Shown here: one piece after another, positions 1 through 8,975 of the stretch
Layout of the letters: each line of letters begins with the position of its first letter
How positions within the stretch are numbered: position 1 is the stretch's first letter
NCBI RefSeq assembly: GCF_000009985.1
Contig: NC_007626.1
Location: forward strand, 2,659,943-2,723,942
Length of the DNA: 64,000 nt
Origin: Paramagnetospirillum magneticum AMB-1
GTDB taxonomy: Bacteria > Pseudomonadota > Alphaproteobacteria > Rhodospirillales > Magnetospirillaceae
Direction of reading: 5' to 3'
Program-made: the position numbers and the translations under genes
Notes under the pieces: generated by a model
What the model was told of the DNA's origin: nothing
The model's database searches: none
The model's input: the letters and a program-made list of their open reading frames with translations, nothing else

Positions 1-1
1 C

Positions 2-1270
2 ATCCCCGTCATCCTCCACGAAATGCGCCCCGTGCGCACCACGCCGGCCCATCAGACCGATGGCTTGGCCGAGCTGGTGTGCTCCAACTCGTTGCGCTCG
101 GACGATGCGGACTACAACGCCGTCGGCCTGCTGCATGAAGAGATGCGCCGCGCCGGTTCGCTGATCCTCGCCCAGGCCGACGCCCACAAGGTTCCGGCCG
201 GCGGCGCCCTGGCGGTGGACCGCGACGGCTTCTCCCAAGGCGTCCAGGCGGCGCTTGCCGGCCATCCGCGCATCACCATCCTGCGCGAGGAAGTGGCCGG
301 TCTGCCGCCCGAGGATTGGGAACAGGTAGTCATCGCCACAGGCCCCCTCACCTCGCCCGCCATGGCCGAGGCTCTGCGCGGCATGACGGGAGAGGACTCT
401 CTGGCCTTCTTCGACGCCATCGCGCCCATCGTCACCAAGGACAGCATCGACTTCGGCAAGGCGTGGTTCCAGTCGCGCTACGACAAGGGCACCGGCTCGG
501 ACTACATCAACTGCCCGCTGGACCGCGAGCAGTACAACACCTTCATCGACGCCCTGATCACCGGCGAGAAGGTGGACTTCCACGAGTGGGAGAAGGACAC
601 CCCCTATTTCGAGGGCTGCCTGCCCATCGAGGTAATGGCCGAGCGCGGCAAGGATACCCTGGCCTACGGCCCCATGAAGCCGGTGGGCCTGACCAATCCC
701 AATGGCCCCAAGCCCTTTGCCGTGGTGCAGTTGCGCCAGGACAACGCGCTGGGCACGCTTTACAATCTGGTGGGCTTCCAGACCAAGCTGCGCCACGGGG
801 AACAGGCCCGCATCTTCCGCGCCATTCCCGGCCTGGAGAATGCCGAATTCGCCCGTCTGGGCGGGTTGCACCGCAACACCTTCATCAATGGGCCCCGTGT
901 GCTGGACCGCACCTTGCGGCTCAAGGCCCAGCCGCGCCTGCGTCTGGCGGGTCAGGTCACCGGCTGCGAGGGCTATGTGGAAAGCTCTGCCATCGGCCTG
1001 CTGGCCGGGCTGTTCGCCGCCGCCGAGGCCTTGGGCCGCGACATGCTGCGTCCCCCGGCCACCACGGCGCTGGGCGCCCTGCTCAACCACGTCACCGGCG
1101 ATGCCGAAGCCGAGACCTACCAGCCCATGAACATCAATTTTGGCCTGTTCCCGCCGCCGCCCGAGCGTGACGAGCGTGGCCGCCGCGTCAAGGGCCGCGA
1201 TCGCAAGAAGCTTTATGCCCAACGGGCGCGGGAAGCGCTCACACCCTGGCTCAATACGATTCGGGAATGA
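2..1270 (+). CDS. trmFO: TrmFO tRNA (uracil-54-C5)-methyltransferase, 5'-truncated by window edge
   Basis: Folate- and FAD-dependent methylation of U54 in the tRNA T-loop. The reading frame is open from base 2, and the first visible residues (IPVILHEMRPVRTTPAH) belong to the well-conserved segment just after the N-terminal FAD-binding fold, so about 40-50 residues including the GxGxxG nucleotide motif lie before the window. Visible are the segment TDGLAELVCSNSLRSDD, the cysteine-containing region around YINCPLDREQY, and the C-terminal FAD-contact segment VTGCEGYVESSAIG. The remaining 422 residues agree with a family length near 460-480. It converges on gloA with a hairpin between them. Confident. 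Confidence 0.95.
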   Translation: MPVILHEMRPVRTTPAHQTDGLAELVCSNSLRSDDADYNAVGLLHEEMRRAGSLILAQADAHKVPAGGALAVDRDGFSQGVQAALAGHPRITILREEVAGLPPEDWEQVVIATGPLTSPAMAEALRGMTGEDSLAFFDAIAPIVTKDSIDFGKAWFQSRYDKGTGSDYINCPLDREQYNTFIDALITGEKVDFHEWEKDTPYFEGCLPIEVMAERGKDTLAYGPMKPVGLTNPNGPKPFAVVQLRQDNALGTLYNLVGFQTKLRHGEQARIFRAIPGLENAEFARLGGLHRNTFINGPRVLDRTLRLKAQPRLRLAGQVTGCEGYVESSAIGLLAGLFAAAEALGRDMLRPPATTALGALLNHVTGDAEAETYQPMNINFGLFPPPPERDERGRRVKGRDRKKLYAQRAREALTPWLNTIRE

Positions 1271-1274
1271 GATC

Positions 1275-1295
1275 GAGCGGGGCTTTGCCCCGCTC
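1275..1295. terminator. Hairpin between convergent trmFO and gloA
   Basis: A perfect 9-bp stem (GAGCGGGGC, 1275-1283, with GCCCCGCTC, 1287-1295) and a TTT loop fill the 34-bp gap between two convergent genes. It has no clear U-tract on either side, so it may be a weak bidirectional terminator or an RNA-end stabiliser. Confidence 0.55.
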
Positions 1296-1304
1296 GCGCA
1301 GCGA

Positions 1305-1697
1305 TCACTTCGCCTGGATCAGCTCGATCTTATAGCCGTCGGGATCTTCCACGAAGGCGATGATGGTCGAGCCATGCTTCATGGGGCCGGGCGCACGGGT
1401 GATCTTGGCCCCGGCAGCCTCCAGCTCGGCACAGGCCTTGTAGATGTCGGGCACGCCGAGCGCCAGATGGCCGAAGCCGCCGCCCAATTCGTAGGACTCG
1501 GTGTCCCAGTTGTGGGTCAGTTCGACCACCGTGTTGGAAGCCTCCTCGCCATAGCCGACGAAGGCCAGAGTGAAGCGCCCCTCGGGGTAGTCCGTGCGCC
1601 GCAGCAGCTTCATGCCCAGCAGGCTGGTGTAGAAGTGGATGGAGCGATCCAGGTTACCCACCCGGATCATGGTGTGGAGAAAGCGCCAGTCAGCCAT
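1305..1697 (-). CDS. gloA: Lactoylglutathione lyase (glyoxalase I)
   Basis: Converts the hemithioacetal of methylglyoxal and glutathione to S-lactoylglutathione in the cytoplasm. At 130 residues it is a typical short bacterial glyoxalase I with two beta-alpha-beta-beta-beta modules. The four metal ligands are all present: H8, E59, H77 and E125. The start codon lies inside the end of lpxB (8-bp overlap) with an AAGGAG-like ribosome binding site in the lpxB 3' end, so it is probably the last gene of the lpx operon and translationally coupled to lpxB. Placement behind lipid A genes looks like operon convenience rather than shared pathway. Confidence 0.93.
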   Translation of the reverse strand: MADWRFLHTMIRVGNLDRSIHFYTSLLGMKLLRRTDYPEGRFTLAFVGYGEEASNTVVELTHNWDTESYELGGGFGHLALGVPDIYKACAELEAAGAKITRAPGPMKHGSTIIAFVEDPDGYKIELIQAK

Positions 1698-2862
1698 TTC
1701 GTTGCTCCTTGCCTTGCCGGATGAAGTCGATCACCGCATCGGCGGCCCGCTTGCCCGGGCTTTCGCCGCCCAGCCCCAGCTTTTCCAGGGCACGGCGGGC
1801 GCCTGCGGCCTGCAGTGCCCTTGCCGCCTCATCGGTCAGCAGGTGCTCGACCGCCGCCGCCAGCTTATCGGGGCGGCAATCGTCCTGCAGCAATTCCGGC
1901 ATCACCGCCTCGTCAACCAGAATGTTGACAAGAGTGACGAATTTGAGGCTGAGGCCCAGGAAACGGGTGGCGATGAAGGCCGACACGGGCGAGACCTTAT
2001 AGGTGATCACCGCCGGCAGCCGCGCCATGGCCAGTTCCAGCGCCACGGTGCCGGACGCTGCCAAAGCGGCATCGCAGGCGGCGAAGGCGTCGTACTTTTC
2101 CGGCCCGCGCACGACCATGGACGGCAGAGCCCAGGATTTGACCGCTTGCGATACCTCGTCGGCAACGGTCTCCACGGTGGGAACCACCACCGCCAGGTCT
2201 GGAAAGCGCCGGGCCAGCAAGGCAATGGTTTCCCCGAACGGCGCCAAAAGCTTGGCCGTCTCGGAATGGCGGCTGCCGGGCAACACGCACAGCAGTTTCC
2301 GGTCAGGGGCAAAGCCGTGCCGAACACGGAAAGCTGCGCCATCCCCCCGGGAGGCCGCCCCTTCGATCACCGGATGGCCCACATGCAGGGTCTTGAGCCC
2401 CTCCTTCTCGAACCACTCGGGCTCGTTGGGCAGCAGGGTCAGCAGCAGATCCAGCACCCGGGCCAGGGTCTTGGTCCGTCCCGATTTCCAGGCCCACACC
2501 ATGGGAGCCACGTAATGGATGCGCGGCACGGGCACGCCCCGCGCCTTCAAGCCCGCCTGAATGCGGCCGTTGAACCCCCAGGAATCAATGGTCACCAGGG
2601 CATCCGGGCGTTTTGTTTCGATGTCAGAAATGGTCTGTTTGACGCGGCGCAGGATCTTGGGGATGCGCGGCAGCACCTCCACCAGTCCCATCACCGACAA
2701 TTCGGTCATGGGGAACAGGGATGTCAGCCCTTCGGCCCGCATGCTCTCCCCGCCGATACCGGCGAAACTCACGCCCTCACCGAGGCGCTCTTTCAGGGCC
2801 GCCATCAGCCGCCCGCCCAGCAGATCGCCCGAAGGCTCACCGGCGATGAGGTAAATCAGCAT
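1690..2862 (-). CDS. lpxB: Lipid-A-disaccharide synthase
   Basis: Joins UDP-2,3-diacylglucosamine and lipid X to make the lipid A disaccharide at the inner face of the cytoplasmic membrane (GT19 family). The 390-residue protein starts MLIYLIAGEPSGDLLGGRL, the hallmark LpxB N-terminus, and carries the conserved segments GIGG (37-40), VTIDSWGFN and YVAPMVWAWK in its middle. It overlaps lpxI by 7 bp upstream and gloA downstream. Length and motifs are normal. Confidence 0.97.
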   Translation of the reverse strand: MLIYLIAGEPSGDLLGGRLMAALKERLGEGVSFAGIGGESMRAEGLTSLFPMTELSVMGLVEVLPRIPKILRRVKQTISDIETKRPDALVTIDSWGFNGRIQAGLKARGVPVPRIHYVAPMVWAWKSGRTKTLARVLDLLLTLLPNEPEWFEKEGLKTLHVGHPVIEGAASRGDGAAFRVRHGFAPDRKLLCVLPGSRHSETAKLLAPFGETIALLARRFPDLAVVVPTVETVADEVSQAVKSWALPSMVVRGPEKYDAFAACDAALAASGTVALELAMARLPAVITYKVSPVSAFIATRFLGLSLKFVTLVNILVDEAVMPELLQDDCRPDKLAAAVEHLLTDEAARALQAAGARRALEKLGLGGESPGKRAADAVIDFIRQGKEQRNG

Positions 2863-3677
2863 GGCGTGATGCCGGTGACGAACAGGCCCAGGCGGTCGGC
2901 CTCTGCGCCCAACGCCTTGGCATCCACCACAAGCGCGCCCCCCGCCTCGATGGCGATGCCGCGCAATCCCGCGGCGGCAGCCTCTCGCAGGGTGGTCAGG
3001 CCGATGGTGGGAAGGTCGATGCGGCGGTCCTGCCCCGGCTTCTTCAATTTCACCAGAACACCGCCCAGTCCCTCACGGGCCAGGGGGCCGCAACGGCGCA
3101 GCAGGTTGTCGGTGCCTTCGATGGCCTCGACCCCCAGCACGATGCCTTGCTGCACCACCACCGCCTGACCTACGTCCAGGGCGCCAAGGCCCCGCGCCAC
3201 CTGGATGCCCCGGTCCATATCGGCCTGGGCCTGCTCGTCGGGAACAACGGTTCCGTAGGGGCCGGGCGTGGCAAGGCAATCGGAAAGGACGTCGTCGACG
3301 CCCACCACCTTGAAGCCTTCGCTTTCCAGTTCCGAGGCGACGGCGCGCAGCAATCCGTCGTCGCCAAGAGCCTTGAGCCCGACCCGGGCGAAGAAGCGGG
3401 CGGTGCGGAAATCAGGCGCCAGTTCCATGATGGTCGGACGGCGCACCGGGCCGATCATCACCACCTCGGCGACACCGGCCTGACGCAGGCGCTCGAACCC
3501 GGTCCCGGCTTCGCCCAGGCGAATCCAGTCCTGGGGGGCCTGGTCACCAATCACCTGGGGGTCGGCATGGCCCGAAAGGGCGAGAATATGAAAGGGGCGC
3601 CCTTGGGCACGGCAGGCGGCGGCGACCAGTCCCGGCAGGTCGCCGCCGCCGGCAATGATGCCGAGCTTAGGAGCCAT
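2856..3677 (-). CDS. lpxI: UDP-2,3-diacylglucosamine pyrophosphatase LpxI
   Basis: Hydrolyses UDP-2,3-diacylglucosamine to lipid X and UMP. LpxI (former DUF1009) replaces the unrelated LpxH in many alphaproteobacteria; which one is used cannot be excluded to be both without the whole genome. The 273-residue protein begins MAPKLGIIAGGGDLPGLVA, with the glycine-rich start of the family, and has the C-terminal domain segments VQQGIVLGVEAIEGTD and PTIGLTTLREAAAAGLRG. Located between lpxA (11-bp overlap) and lpxB (7-bp overlap), exactly where this step is needed. Confidence 0.95.
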   Translation of the reverse strand: MAPKLGIIAGGGDLPGLVAAACRAQGRPFHILALSGHADPQVIGDQAPQDWIRLGEAGTGFERLRQAGVAEVVMIGPVRRPTIMELAPDFRTARFFARVGLKALGDDGLLRAVASELESEGFKVVGVDDVLSDCLATPGPYGTVVPDEQAQADMDRGIQVARGLGALDVGQAVVVQQGIVLGVEAIEGTDNLLRRCGPLAREGLGGVLVKLKKPGQDRRIDLPTIGLTTLREAAAAGLRGIAIEAGGALVVDAKALGAEADRLGLFVTGITPC

Positions 3678-4458
3678 TCGGCGTGCTGAGCGAACGCGAC
3701 GAATCCGAGCGGATGAAGGCCACGATCTCCATCACCACCGGATGGTCCTTGAACTGCTCCTCCACGTCGGAGAGGCGCTCGGCCAGCGTGCCTTCCGGCG
3801 CGAACATCAGACGGTAGGCATTGCGCAGCGTGTGGATGTCGTCGCGGGAAAAGCCCCGACGCTTCAGGCCGACGATGTTCAGCCCATTGAGATAGGCCCG
3901 GTTACCGATCACCATGCCGAAGGGAATGACGTCCGCCTCGACGCCCGACATGCCGCCGATCATGGCGTGGCGACCGATGCGCACGAACTGGTGCACCGCC
4001 GACAGCCCGCCCAGGAAGGCGTATTCGCCGACCGTCACATGACCCGCCAGGGTGGCGTTGTTGGCCATGATGACATTGTCGCCCAGGATGCAGTCATGGG
4101 CCACGTGGGCGCTGGCCATGAACAGGCAATTGTCGCCGACCCTGGTCACCATGCCGCCACCCTCGGTGCCGGGATTCATGGTGACATGCTCGCGGATCTG
4201 GTTGTTGGCCCCGATCTCCAAGGTGGAGGGCTCGCCCTTGTACTTGAGGTCCTGAGGACGGTGACCGATGGAGGCGAACGGGAAAATACGGGTGCCGGCG
4301 CCGATGGTGGTGCGTCCGGCCACCGCCACATGGGACACCAGTTCAACGGATTCGCCCAACTTGACGTCGGGTCCAACCACGCAGAAAGGCCCGATGATCG
4401 CCGAAGAGGCGATCTCCGCCTTGGAATCGATAACGGCCGAAGGGTGAATATTGGTCAT
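3667..4458 (-). CDS. lpxA: UDP-N-acetylglucosamine acyltransferase LpxA
   Basis: First acylation step of lipid A: transfers a 3-hydroxyacyl chain from ACP to the 3-OH of UDP-GlcNAc. The 263-residue protein is a left-handed parallel beta-helix of hexapeptide repeats (for example IHPSAVI, IGPFCVVGP, LGDNVIMANN) followed by a helical C-terminal domain from about residue 190. The catalytic histidine is H121 in the motif HVAHDC. The start codon overlaps the fabZ stop by 4 bp, so translation is coupled. Confidence 0.97.
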   Translation of the reverse strand: MTNIHPSAVIDSKAEIASSAIIGPFCVVGPDVKLGESVELVSHVAVAGRTTIGAGTRIFPFASIGHRPQDLKYKGEPSTLEIGANNQIREHVTMNPGTEGGGMVTRVGDNCLFMASAHVAHDCILGDNVIMANNATLAGHVTVGEYAFLGGLSAVHQFVRIGRHAMIGGMSGVEADVIPFGMVIGNRAYLNGLNIVGLKRRGFSRDDIHTLRNAYRLMFAPEGTLAERLSDVEEQFKDHPVVMEIVAFIRSDSSRSLSTPNGS

Positions 4459-4934
4459 TTCTCGTCCAGAATCATGGCGGCGTAGGTGGCTTCGGCGACA
4501 AGGACGCCATCGACCTTGGCTTCGCCACGGAACTTCCAGACGTTCCCGCGCGAGCGTTCCTTGAAGACGTGAATCATCAGCTGATCGCCGGGACCGACCG
4601 GTTTGCGGAACCGGCAGTTCTCGACGCTCATGAAGTAGACCAGCTTGCCTTCCGCCGATTCGCCCAAAGTCTCGACCACCAGCACGGCCGCCGTCTGGGC
4701 CATGGATTCGATGATCAACACCCCCGGAAAGACCGGACGCGACGGAAAGTGGCCCTGGAAGAACGGCTCGTTGATGGTGACGTTCTTGATGCCCACGGCG
4801 CTTTCATTGGCCACCACCTGTACCACCCGATCCACCATGAGGAAGGGATAGCGGTGCGGAATCATCTGGATGATCCGGCTGATGTCGATAACCTTGCCCA
4901 GGTCGGTGCCCTGGTCGTTGTTGGCGGTATCCAT
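4455..4934 (-). CDS. fabZ: 3-hydroxyacyl-[ACP] dehydratase FabZ
   Basis: Dehydrates 3-hydroxyacyl-ACP in type II fatty acid synthesis, competing with LpxA and LpxD for the same hydroxyacyl-ACP pool. The hot-dog fold signature is present with catalytic H62 (GHFPSRPVFPG) and E76 (LIIESMAQ); the N-terminal IPHRYPFLMVD segment is conserved. I place the start at the ATG at 4934 (159 residues) because it has an AGGAC ribosome binding site and avoids an overlap of about 50 bp with lpxD that a longer frame would need. Confidence 0.96.
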   Translation of the reverse strand: MDTANNDQGTDLGKVIDISRIIQMIPHRYPFLMVDRVVQVVANESAVGIKNVTINEPFFQGHFPSRPVFPGVLIIESMAQTAAVLVVETLGESAEGKLVYFMSVENCRFRKPVGPGDQLMIHVFKERSRGNVWKFRGEAKVDGVLVAEATYAAMILDEK

Positions 4935-4954
4935 ACTCACGTCCTGCCTTTGGC

Positions 4955-5974
4955 CTAACTCTTTTTTCGCGCCATCTTGCCCAGAATGGCCGACTGGCGC
5001 AGCCAATCCGCCATGGGCACGGCGGGCGCGCCGCCGACAGTCTCACCCGGAGCGATGTCGCGCATCACGCCGGCCTGGGCGGCGATCTTGGCGCCCGCAC
5101 CGATTTTCAGATGACCGGTGATGCCGGCCTGTCCGCCCGCCGCGACGAAGTCACCCATGCGGGTGGATCCGGAAATTCCGACCTGAGCCACGATGACGCA
5201 ACCGCGCCCCAGTTGTACGTTGTGCCCAATCTGGACGAGGTTGTCTATCATCGAGCCATCACCGATCACCGTGTCCGGCCCAGCGCCCCGGTCGATGGTG
5301 GTGTTGGCGCCGATCTCCACGTTATTGCCGATCAACACGCGACCCAATTGCGGCACCTTCAGGTGACCCTGCGGCCCCATGGCGAACCCGAACCCGTCCT
5401 GGCCGATGCGGGCGCCTGGATAAATATTGACGCGGCTGCCGACCAGTGCGTGGGAAACGGTGGCATTGGCGCCGATGGTGCAATCGTCGCCCAACACCAC
5501 GCCTTGACCGATCACCACATTGGCGCCGATACGGCAGCGGGCTCCGATCCGGGCGCCGGCGCCGATCACCGCCCCCGGTTCAATACGGCAGCCCTCGCCC
5601 ACAGCGGCGCTGGCGTCGACCCAAGCCGTGGGGGCCACCCAGGGCTCGGGCGCCGGATTGGGATAGAATGCCTGGGCGATGCGAGCATAGGCACGATAAG
5701 GATCGGGCGACAGCAGCAGCGCCATTCCCTCGGGGGCCTTGTCCGCCATCTCGGGGGCGATTACGCACAGCCCGGCCTTGCTGGCCTGGAAGGCACCGAC
5801 ATATTTGCGGTTGTCCAGAAACGAAACGTTGTCCTGGCCCGCCTGTTCCAGCGGCGCCACGTCTACGAAGCTGGCGCCGAGATCGCAGCCCTCCGCCACG
5901 GACGCGCCCGAAAGCTCGGCCAGTTGGGCAAGCGTGAAAGGACCGGCAACACGAAAGAAACGGGGATCGGCCAT
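4955..5974 (-). CDS. lpxD: UDP-3-O-(3-hydroxyacyl)glucosamine N-acyltransferase LpxD
   Basis: Third step of lipid A synthesis: N-acylates UDP-3-O-acylglucosamine. From the ATG at 5974 the protein has 339 residues: an N-terminal uridine-binding domain (about 1-105), a long hexapeptide-repeat beta-helix (about 110-310), and a short helical tail. The catalytic histidine is H251 in VQIGHNVQLG. A longer frame starting at 6028 would run into skp, so the start at MADPRFFRV was chosen. Confidence 0.96.
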   Translation of the reverse strand: MADPRFFRVAGPFTLAQLAELSGASVAEGCDLGASFVDVAPLEQAGQDNVSFLDNRKYVGAFQASKAGLCVIAPEMADKAPEGMALLLSPDPYRAYARIAQAFYPNPAPEPWVAPTAWVDASAAVGEGCRIEPGAVIGAGARIGARCRIGANVVIGQGVVLGDDCTIGANATVSHALVGSRVNIYPGARIGQDGFGFAMGPQGHLKVPQLGRVLIGNNVEIGANTTIDRGAGPDTVIGDGSMIDNLVQIGHNVQLGRGCVIVAQVGISGSTRMGDFVAAGGQAGITGHLKIGAGAKIAAQAGVMRDIAPGETVGGAPAVPMADWLRQSAILGKMARKKS

Positions 5975-5978
5975 GGTG

Positions 5979-6620
5979 TCACTTCTTGCCGGACTTGGAG
6001 GGCGGAACCTCTGGTGAGGAATGATCATCCACCTGAGGAATGGGGAAATTGACCGTGGGCAGCTTCTTGTTCAAGCGCTCGATCACCTGGGCGGTCACGT
6101 CCATGCGGGGCTCGTGCAAGACCACTTGCTGCTTGGGCAGAACCAGATTGGCCCCCATCTCGGCGGCGATCTCGCCCGTGATGGTCAGAATGGCATTCAT
6201 CAATTCAGCCATGGCGGAATCCGTGGATTTTTCCAGGGCTCGAACCGCCATCTGGGTCTTGTTCTGGAAGGCGACCACCTGCAGTTCGAGGGCCTTGACC
6301 TTCTGGTCATAGGCCTCTTGCGGCATGGTGCCCTTCTGCTTGGCCAAATCCTGGTCGCTGCGTTGCAGGGCCTGACGGGCGGCGTTGAACTCGCTTTGGA
6401 AGTTTTGCTGGTACTTATCGCGTTGAGCCGCCAGGGCTCTGCCCGGCAGGGAATCCCGCTGCGCCTGCTGGATATCGACGATGATCAGACTCATGGGGGC
6501 GCTCGATGCCCGCTGGGCCACGGCGGCGCCACTGAATGACAGCAGCACCACCAGGGCCAGCGATGGCAACGACACCAGACGAGCAGCCAGAGCAAGGCGG
6601 CGTGACAGGCTGTTCCTCAC
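5979..6620 (-). CDS. skp: Periplasmic OmpH/Skp-family chaperone
   Basis: Periplasmic holdase for unfolded outer-membrane proteins, delivering them to BamA. The product (213 residues) has a signal peptide (charged VRNSLSRRLALAARL, hydrophobic LALVVLLSFSGAAVA, cleavage near AQRASS), the strand MSLIIVDIQQAQRDS, then a long helical, Q/K/E-rich tentacle region. I chose the GTG at 6620, which has a GGAAGAG ribosome binding site 5 bp upstream; no ATG gives a signal peptide. It lies between bamA and lpxD, the conserved place for skp. Slightly longer than Escherichia coli Skp (about 160 residues). Confidence 0.9.
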   Translation of the reverse strand: MRNSLSRRLALAARLVSLPSLALVVLLSFSGAAVAQRASSAPMSLIIVDIQQAQRDSLPGRALAAQRDKYQQNFQSEFNAARQALQRSDQDLAKQKGTMPQEAYDQKVKALELQVVAFQNKTQMAVRALEKSTDSAMAELMNAILTITGEIAAEMGANLVLPKQQVVLHEPRMDVTAQVIERLNKKLPTVNFPIPQVDDHSSPEVPPSKSGKK

Positions 6621-6663
6621 GACATCTCTTCCACGTGAAGCCGGGACGTGTCGGCGAGCACGA

Positions 6664-8931
6664 TCAGAACTTGGTTCCAAAGTTGAACCGGAAAAATTCT
6701 TTCTTGTCGAACTTCTCTTTGACCAACGGGTAGCCGAGATCGACTGAAACCGGCCCCATAGGCGACTTCCAGGAGATACCGACGCCGGGAGAAACACGGA
6801 CCGAGCTGGACTGCTGAACCGCAGCAGTGTCGGCCGTATCGGTCTCACCAACCGCACCGATATCCGTGAAGGCCTGACCGGACACCCCGAACTCTTCAGG
6901 CAGTCCCAGCGGGAACTTGACCTGGGCCGAGCCGACAGCCTGCCAGATTCCGCCCAGTGCATCGCCGGTATTCTTATCACGCGGGCTGACGCCACCGTTG
7001 GCAAAGCCGCGCAGGTTATCGCCACCCACGAAGAACCGATCGGTAATACGGACCCGCTGATCCAAGCCGTAGATATAGCCGACGGAACTGCTGACACCCA
7101 GAATAACCTTATCGGTCAGGGTGAAGTACTGGCCACCCGTCAAAGTACCACGCAGGTAGCGGATATCGCCGCCGAGACCGGCTCCGTCGGTTCCCAGCTT
7201 GATGAAGTAGCCCTCTGTTGGGTCAAGACGAGAATCCCGGCGGTCATACATCAGACTCTGGCCGATGACCGAACTGACCTTGGAGCCGATTTGCTCCAGC
7301 ACATAGGGCGAAGTACTGCTGATACCCTTCACCGTATCCTGCTTCAGAGTATAAATAACGTCCTGACGCAGGCTCTCGGACAGACGATATCCGGCCCTCA
7401 GGTCGCCACCGATGGACGAGGCATCGTAGGAGCTTTCCTTCTGCAGCTTGCGGTCGATCACAAAGGCATCGAAGCCGGCAGCCACTTCGCGATCCATGAA
7501 ATAGGGCTCGGTGAACGACAGGTCCAGGCTGCTGCGCTTGGTGCCAAGACCGGCCCCCAGACGCAGATCCTGGCCGCGGCCCAGCAAATTGCGCTCGCGC
7601 AAACTTGCCTCGATGATCGGCCCGGCCGAGGAGGCCCAGCCGACGCCAAACATCAATTCGCCGGTGGATTTCTCCTGAACGTCGACCTTGATGATGGTTC
7701 GGTCGGGGGCCGTGTCGGACGGAATATTGGTGACCTCGGCCTTCTCGAAGAAATTGAGGTCCTTCAGGCGTTGGCGCGACCTGCGGAGCTTAGCCGAATT
7801 GAAGGCATCGCCCTCCACCAGACGGAACTCGCGACGGATCACTTGGTCAAGAGTCCGGACATTGCCGGAAATGTCGATGCGCTCGACGAAGACCCGCGGG
7901 CCTTCCTTGATTTCATAAGTGATGTCGATGGTGTGAGTTTCGCGATTACGCTGCACCTGAGGCTTCACGTCGACGAAGGCATAGCCCTTGGTGCCGACCG
8001 CGTCGGTCAGCCTCTGGACGATGTCCTCCACCTGGTCAGCATTGTACCATCCGCCGGTTTCGCTGATCAGCAACGGCTGCAGGTCCTCGGGCTTGAGGTC
8101 GCGCAATTCGGCGTTGATCACCGATGAACCGAACTTGTAACGCTCGCCCTCATCGATGGTATAGGTGATAAAAAAGCCCTCGCGCGACGGCGTCAGCTCG
8201 GCGATGGCGGAGCTGACGCGGAAATCGGCAAAGCCCTGCTTCAGGTAATAGCGGCGCAGCAACTCACGATCATATGTGACCCGGTCGGGATCATAGGTGT
8301 CGTCGGTGGTAAGAAAGCGATACCAGCGCTCCTCCTTGGTCTGCAGCACTTCGCGCAGCTTATCCTGGTCATAGCGCTTATTGCCGACGAAGGCGATGCG
8401 GCGAACATAGGTGGGCTGGCCCTCGCTGATCTCGTAAACCAGATCGACGCGGTTCTGTTCCAACTGAATGATCTTGGGCTCCACCGTGGCGGCAAAGCGA
8501 CCGCTGCGGCGGTAGAGCTCCAGGATGCGCTTCACGTCGGCCTGGACCTTGGAACGGGTATAGACCGTGCGCGGACGCAGTTGAACCTCGGTGTTCAACT
8601 GCTCTTCCTTGATGCGATTGTTTCCCTCGTAGGCAATCCGATTGATGATCGGGTTCTCGACCACGCGGACCAGCAATTGATCGCCTTCGCGGCGGATAGC
8701 CACGTCCTGGAAAAGTCCGGTATTGAACAGTGCCTTCAGCGAGCGGTTGACGCGGTCGGTGTCGTAGAGATCGCCCTCGGCGACCGTCATATACGACTTG
8801 ACCGTCTCAACCTCGATACGCTGGGTGCCGAGAATGGAGATGGAGCGAATTCGGCCGCCTTCCTGGGCTGACGCCGGCATCACCCCGACCAGAATGCCCA
8901 GCAGCACAGCTGTCCACAGCACGAAACGCAT
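6664..8931 (-). CDS. bamA: Outer-membrane protein assembly factor BamA
   Basis: Omp85-family core of the beta-barrel assembly machine. From ATG 8931 (AAGGGG ribosome binding site) it has 755 residues: signal peptide MRFVLWTAVLLGILVGVMPASAQ, five POTRA domains (about 25-420), and a 16-strand barrel domain ending in the aromatic C-terminal signature FRFNFGTKF. The loop motif RGF (in DNLRGFANGG), which plugs the barrel in Omp85 proteins, is present. Downstream is its chaperone gene skp; upstream is rseP. Confidence 0.97.
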   Translation of the reverse strand: MRFVLWTAVLLGILVGVMPASAQEGGRIRSISILGTQRIEVETVKSYMTVAEGDLYDTDRVNRSLKALFNTGLFQDVAIRREGDQLLVRVVENPIINRIAYEGNNRIKEEQLNTEVQLRPRTVYTRSKVQADVKRILELYRRSGRFAATVEPKIIQLEQNRVDLVYEISEGQPTYVRRIAFVGNKRYDQDKLREVLQTKEERWYRFLTTDDTYDPDRVTYDRELLRRYYLKQGFADFRVSSAIAELTPSREGFFITYTIDEGERYKFGSSVINAELRDLKPEDLQPLLISETGGWYNADQVEDIVQRLTDAVGTKGYAFVDVKPQVQRNRETHTIDITYEIKEGPRVFVERIDISGNVRTLDQVIRREFRLVEGDAFNSAKLRRSRQRLKDLNFFEKAEVTNIPSDTAPDRTIIKVDVQEKSTGELMFGVGWASSAGPIIEASLRERNLLGRGQDLRLGAGLGTKRSSLDLSFTEPYFMDREVAAGFDAFVIDRKLQKESSYDASSIGGDLRAGYRLSESLRQDVIYTLKQDTVKGISSTSPYVLEQIGSKVSSVIGQSLMYDRRDSRLDPTEGYFIKLGTDGAGLGGDIRYLRGTLTGGQYFTLTDKVILGVSSSVGYIYGLDQRVRITDRFFVGGDNLRGFANGGVSPRDKNTGDALGGIWQAVGSAQVKFPLGLPEEFGVSGQAFTDIGAVGETDTADTAAVQQSSSVRVSPGVGISWKSPMGPVSVDLGYPLVKEKFDKKEFFRFNFGTKF

Positions 8932-8975
8932 CCAGGCCCCCCTTAGGTTCGTAAAGCCGTTCCCTTGGAACCGGC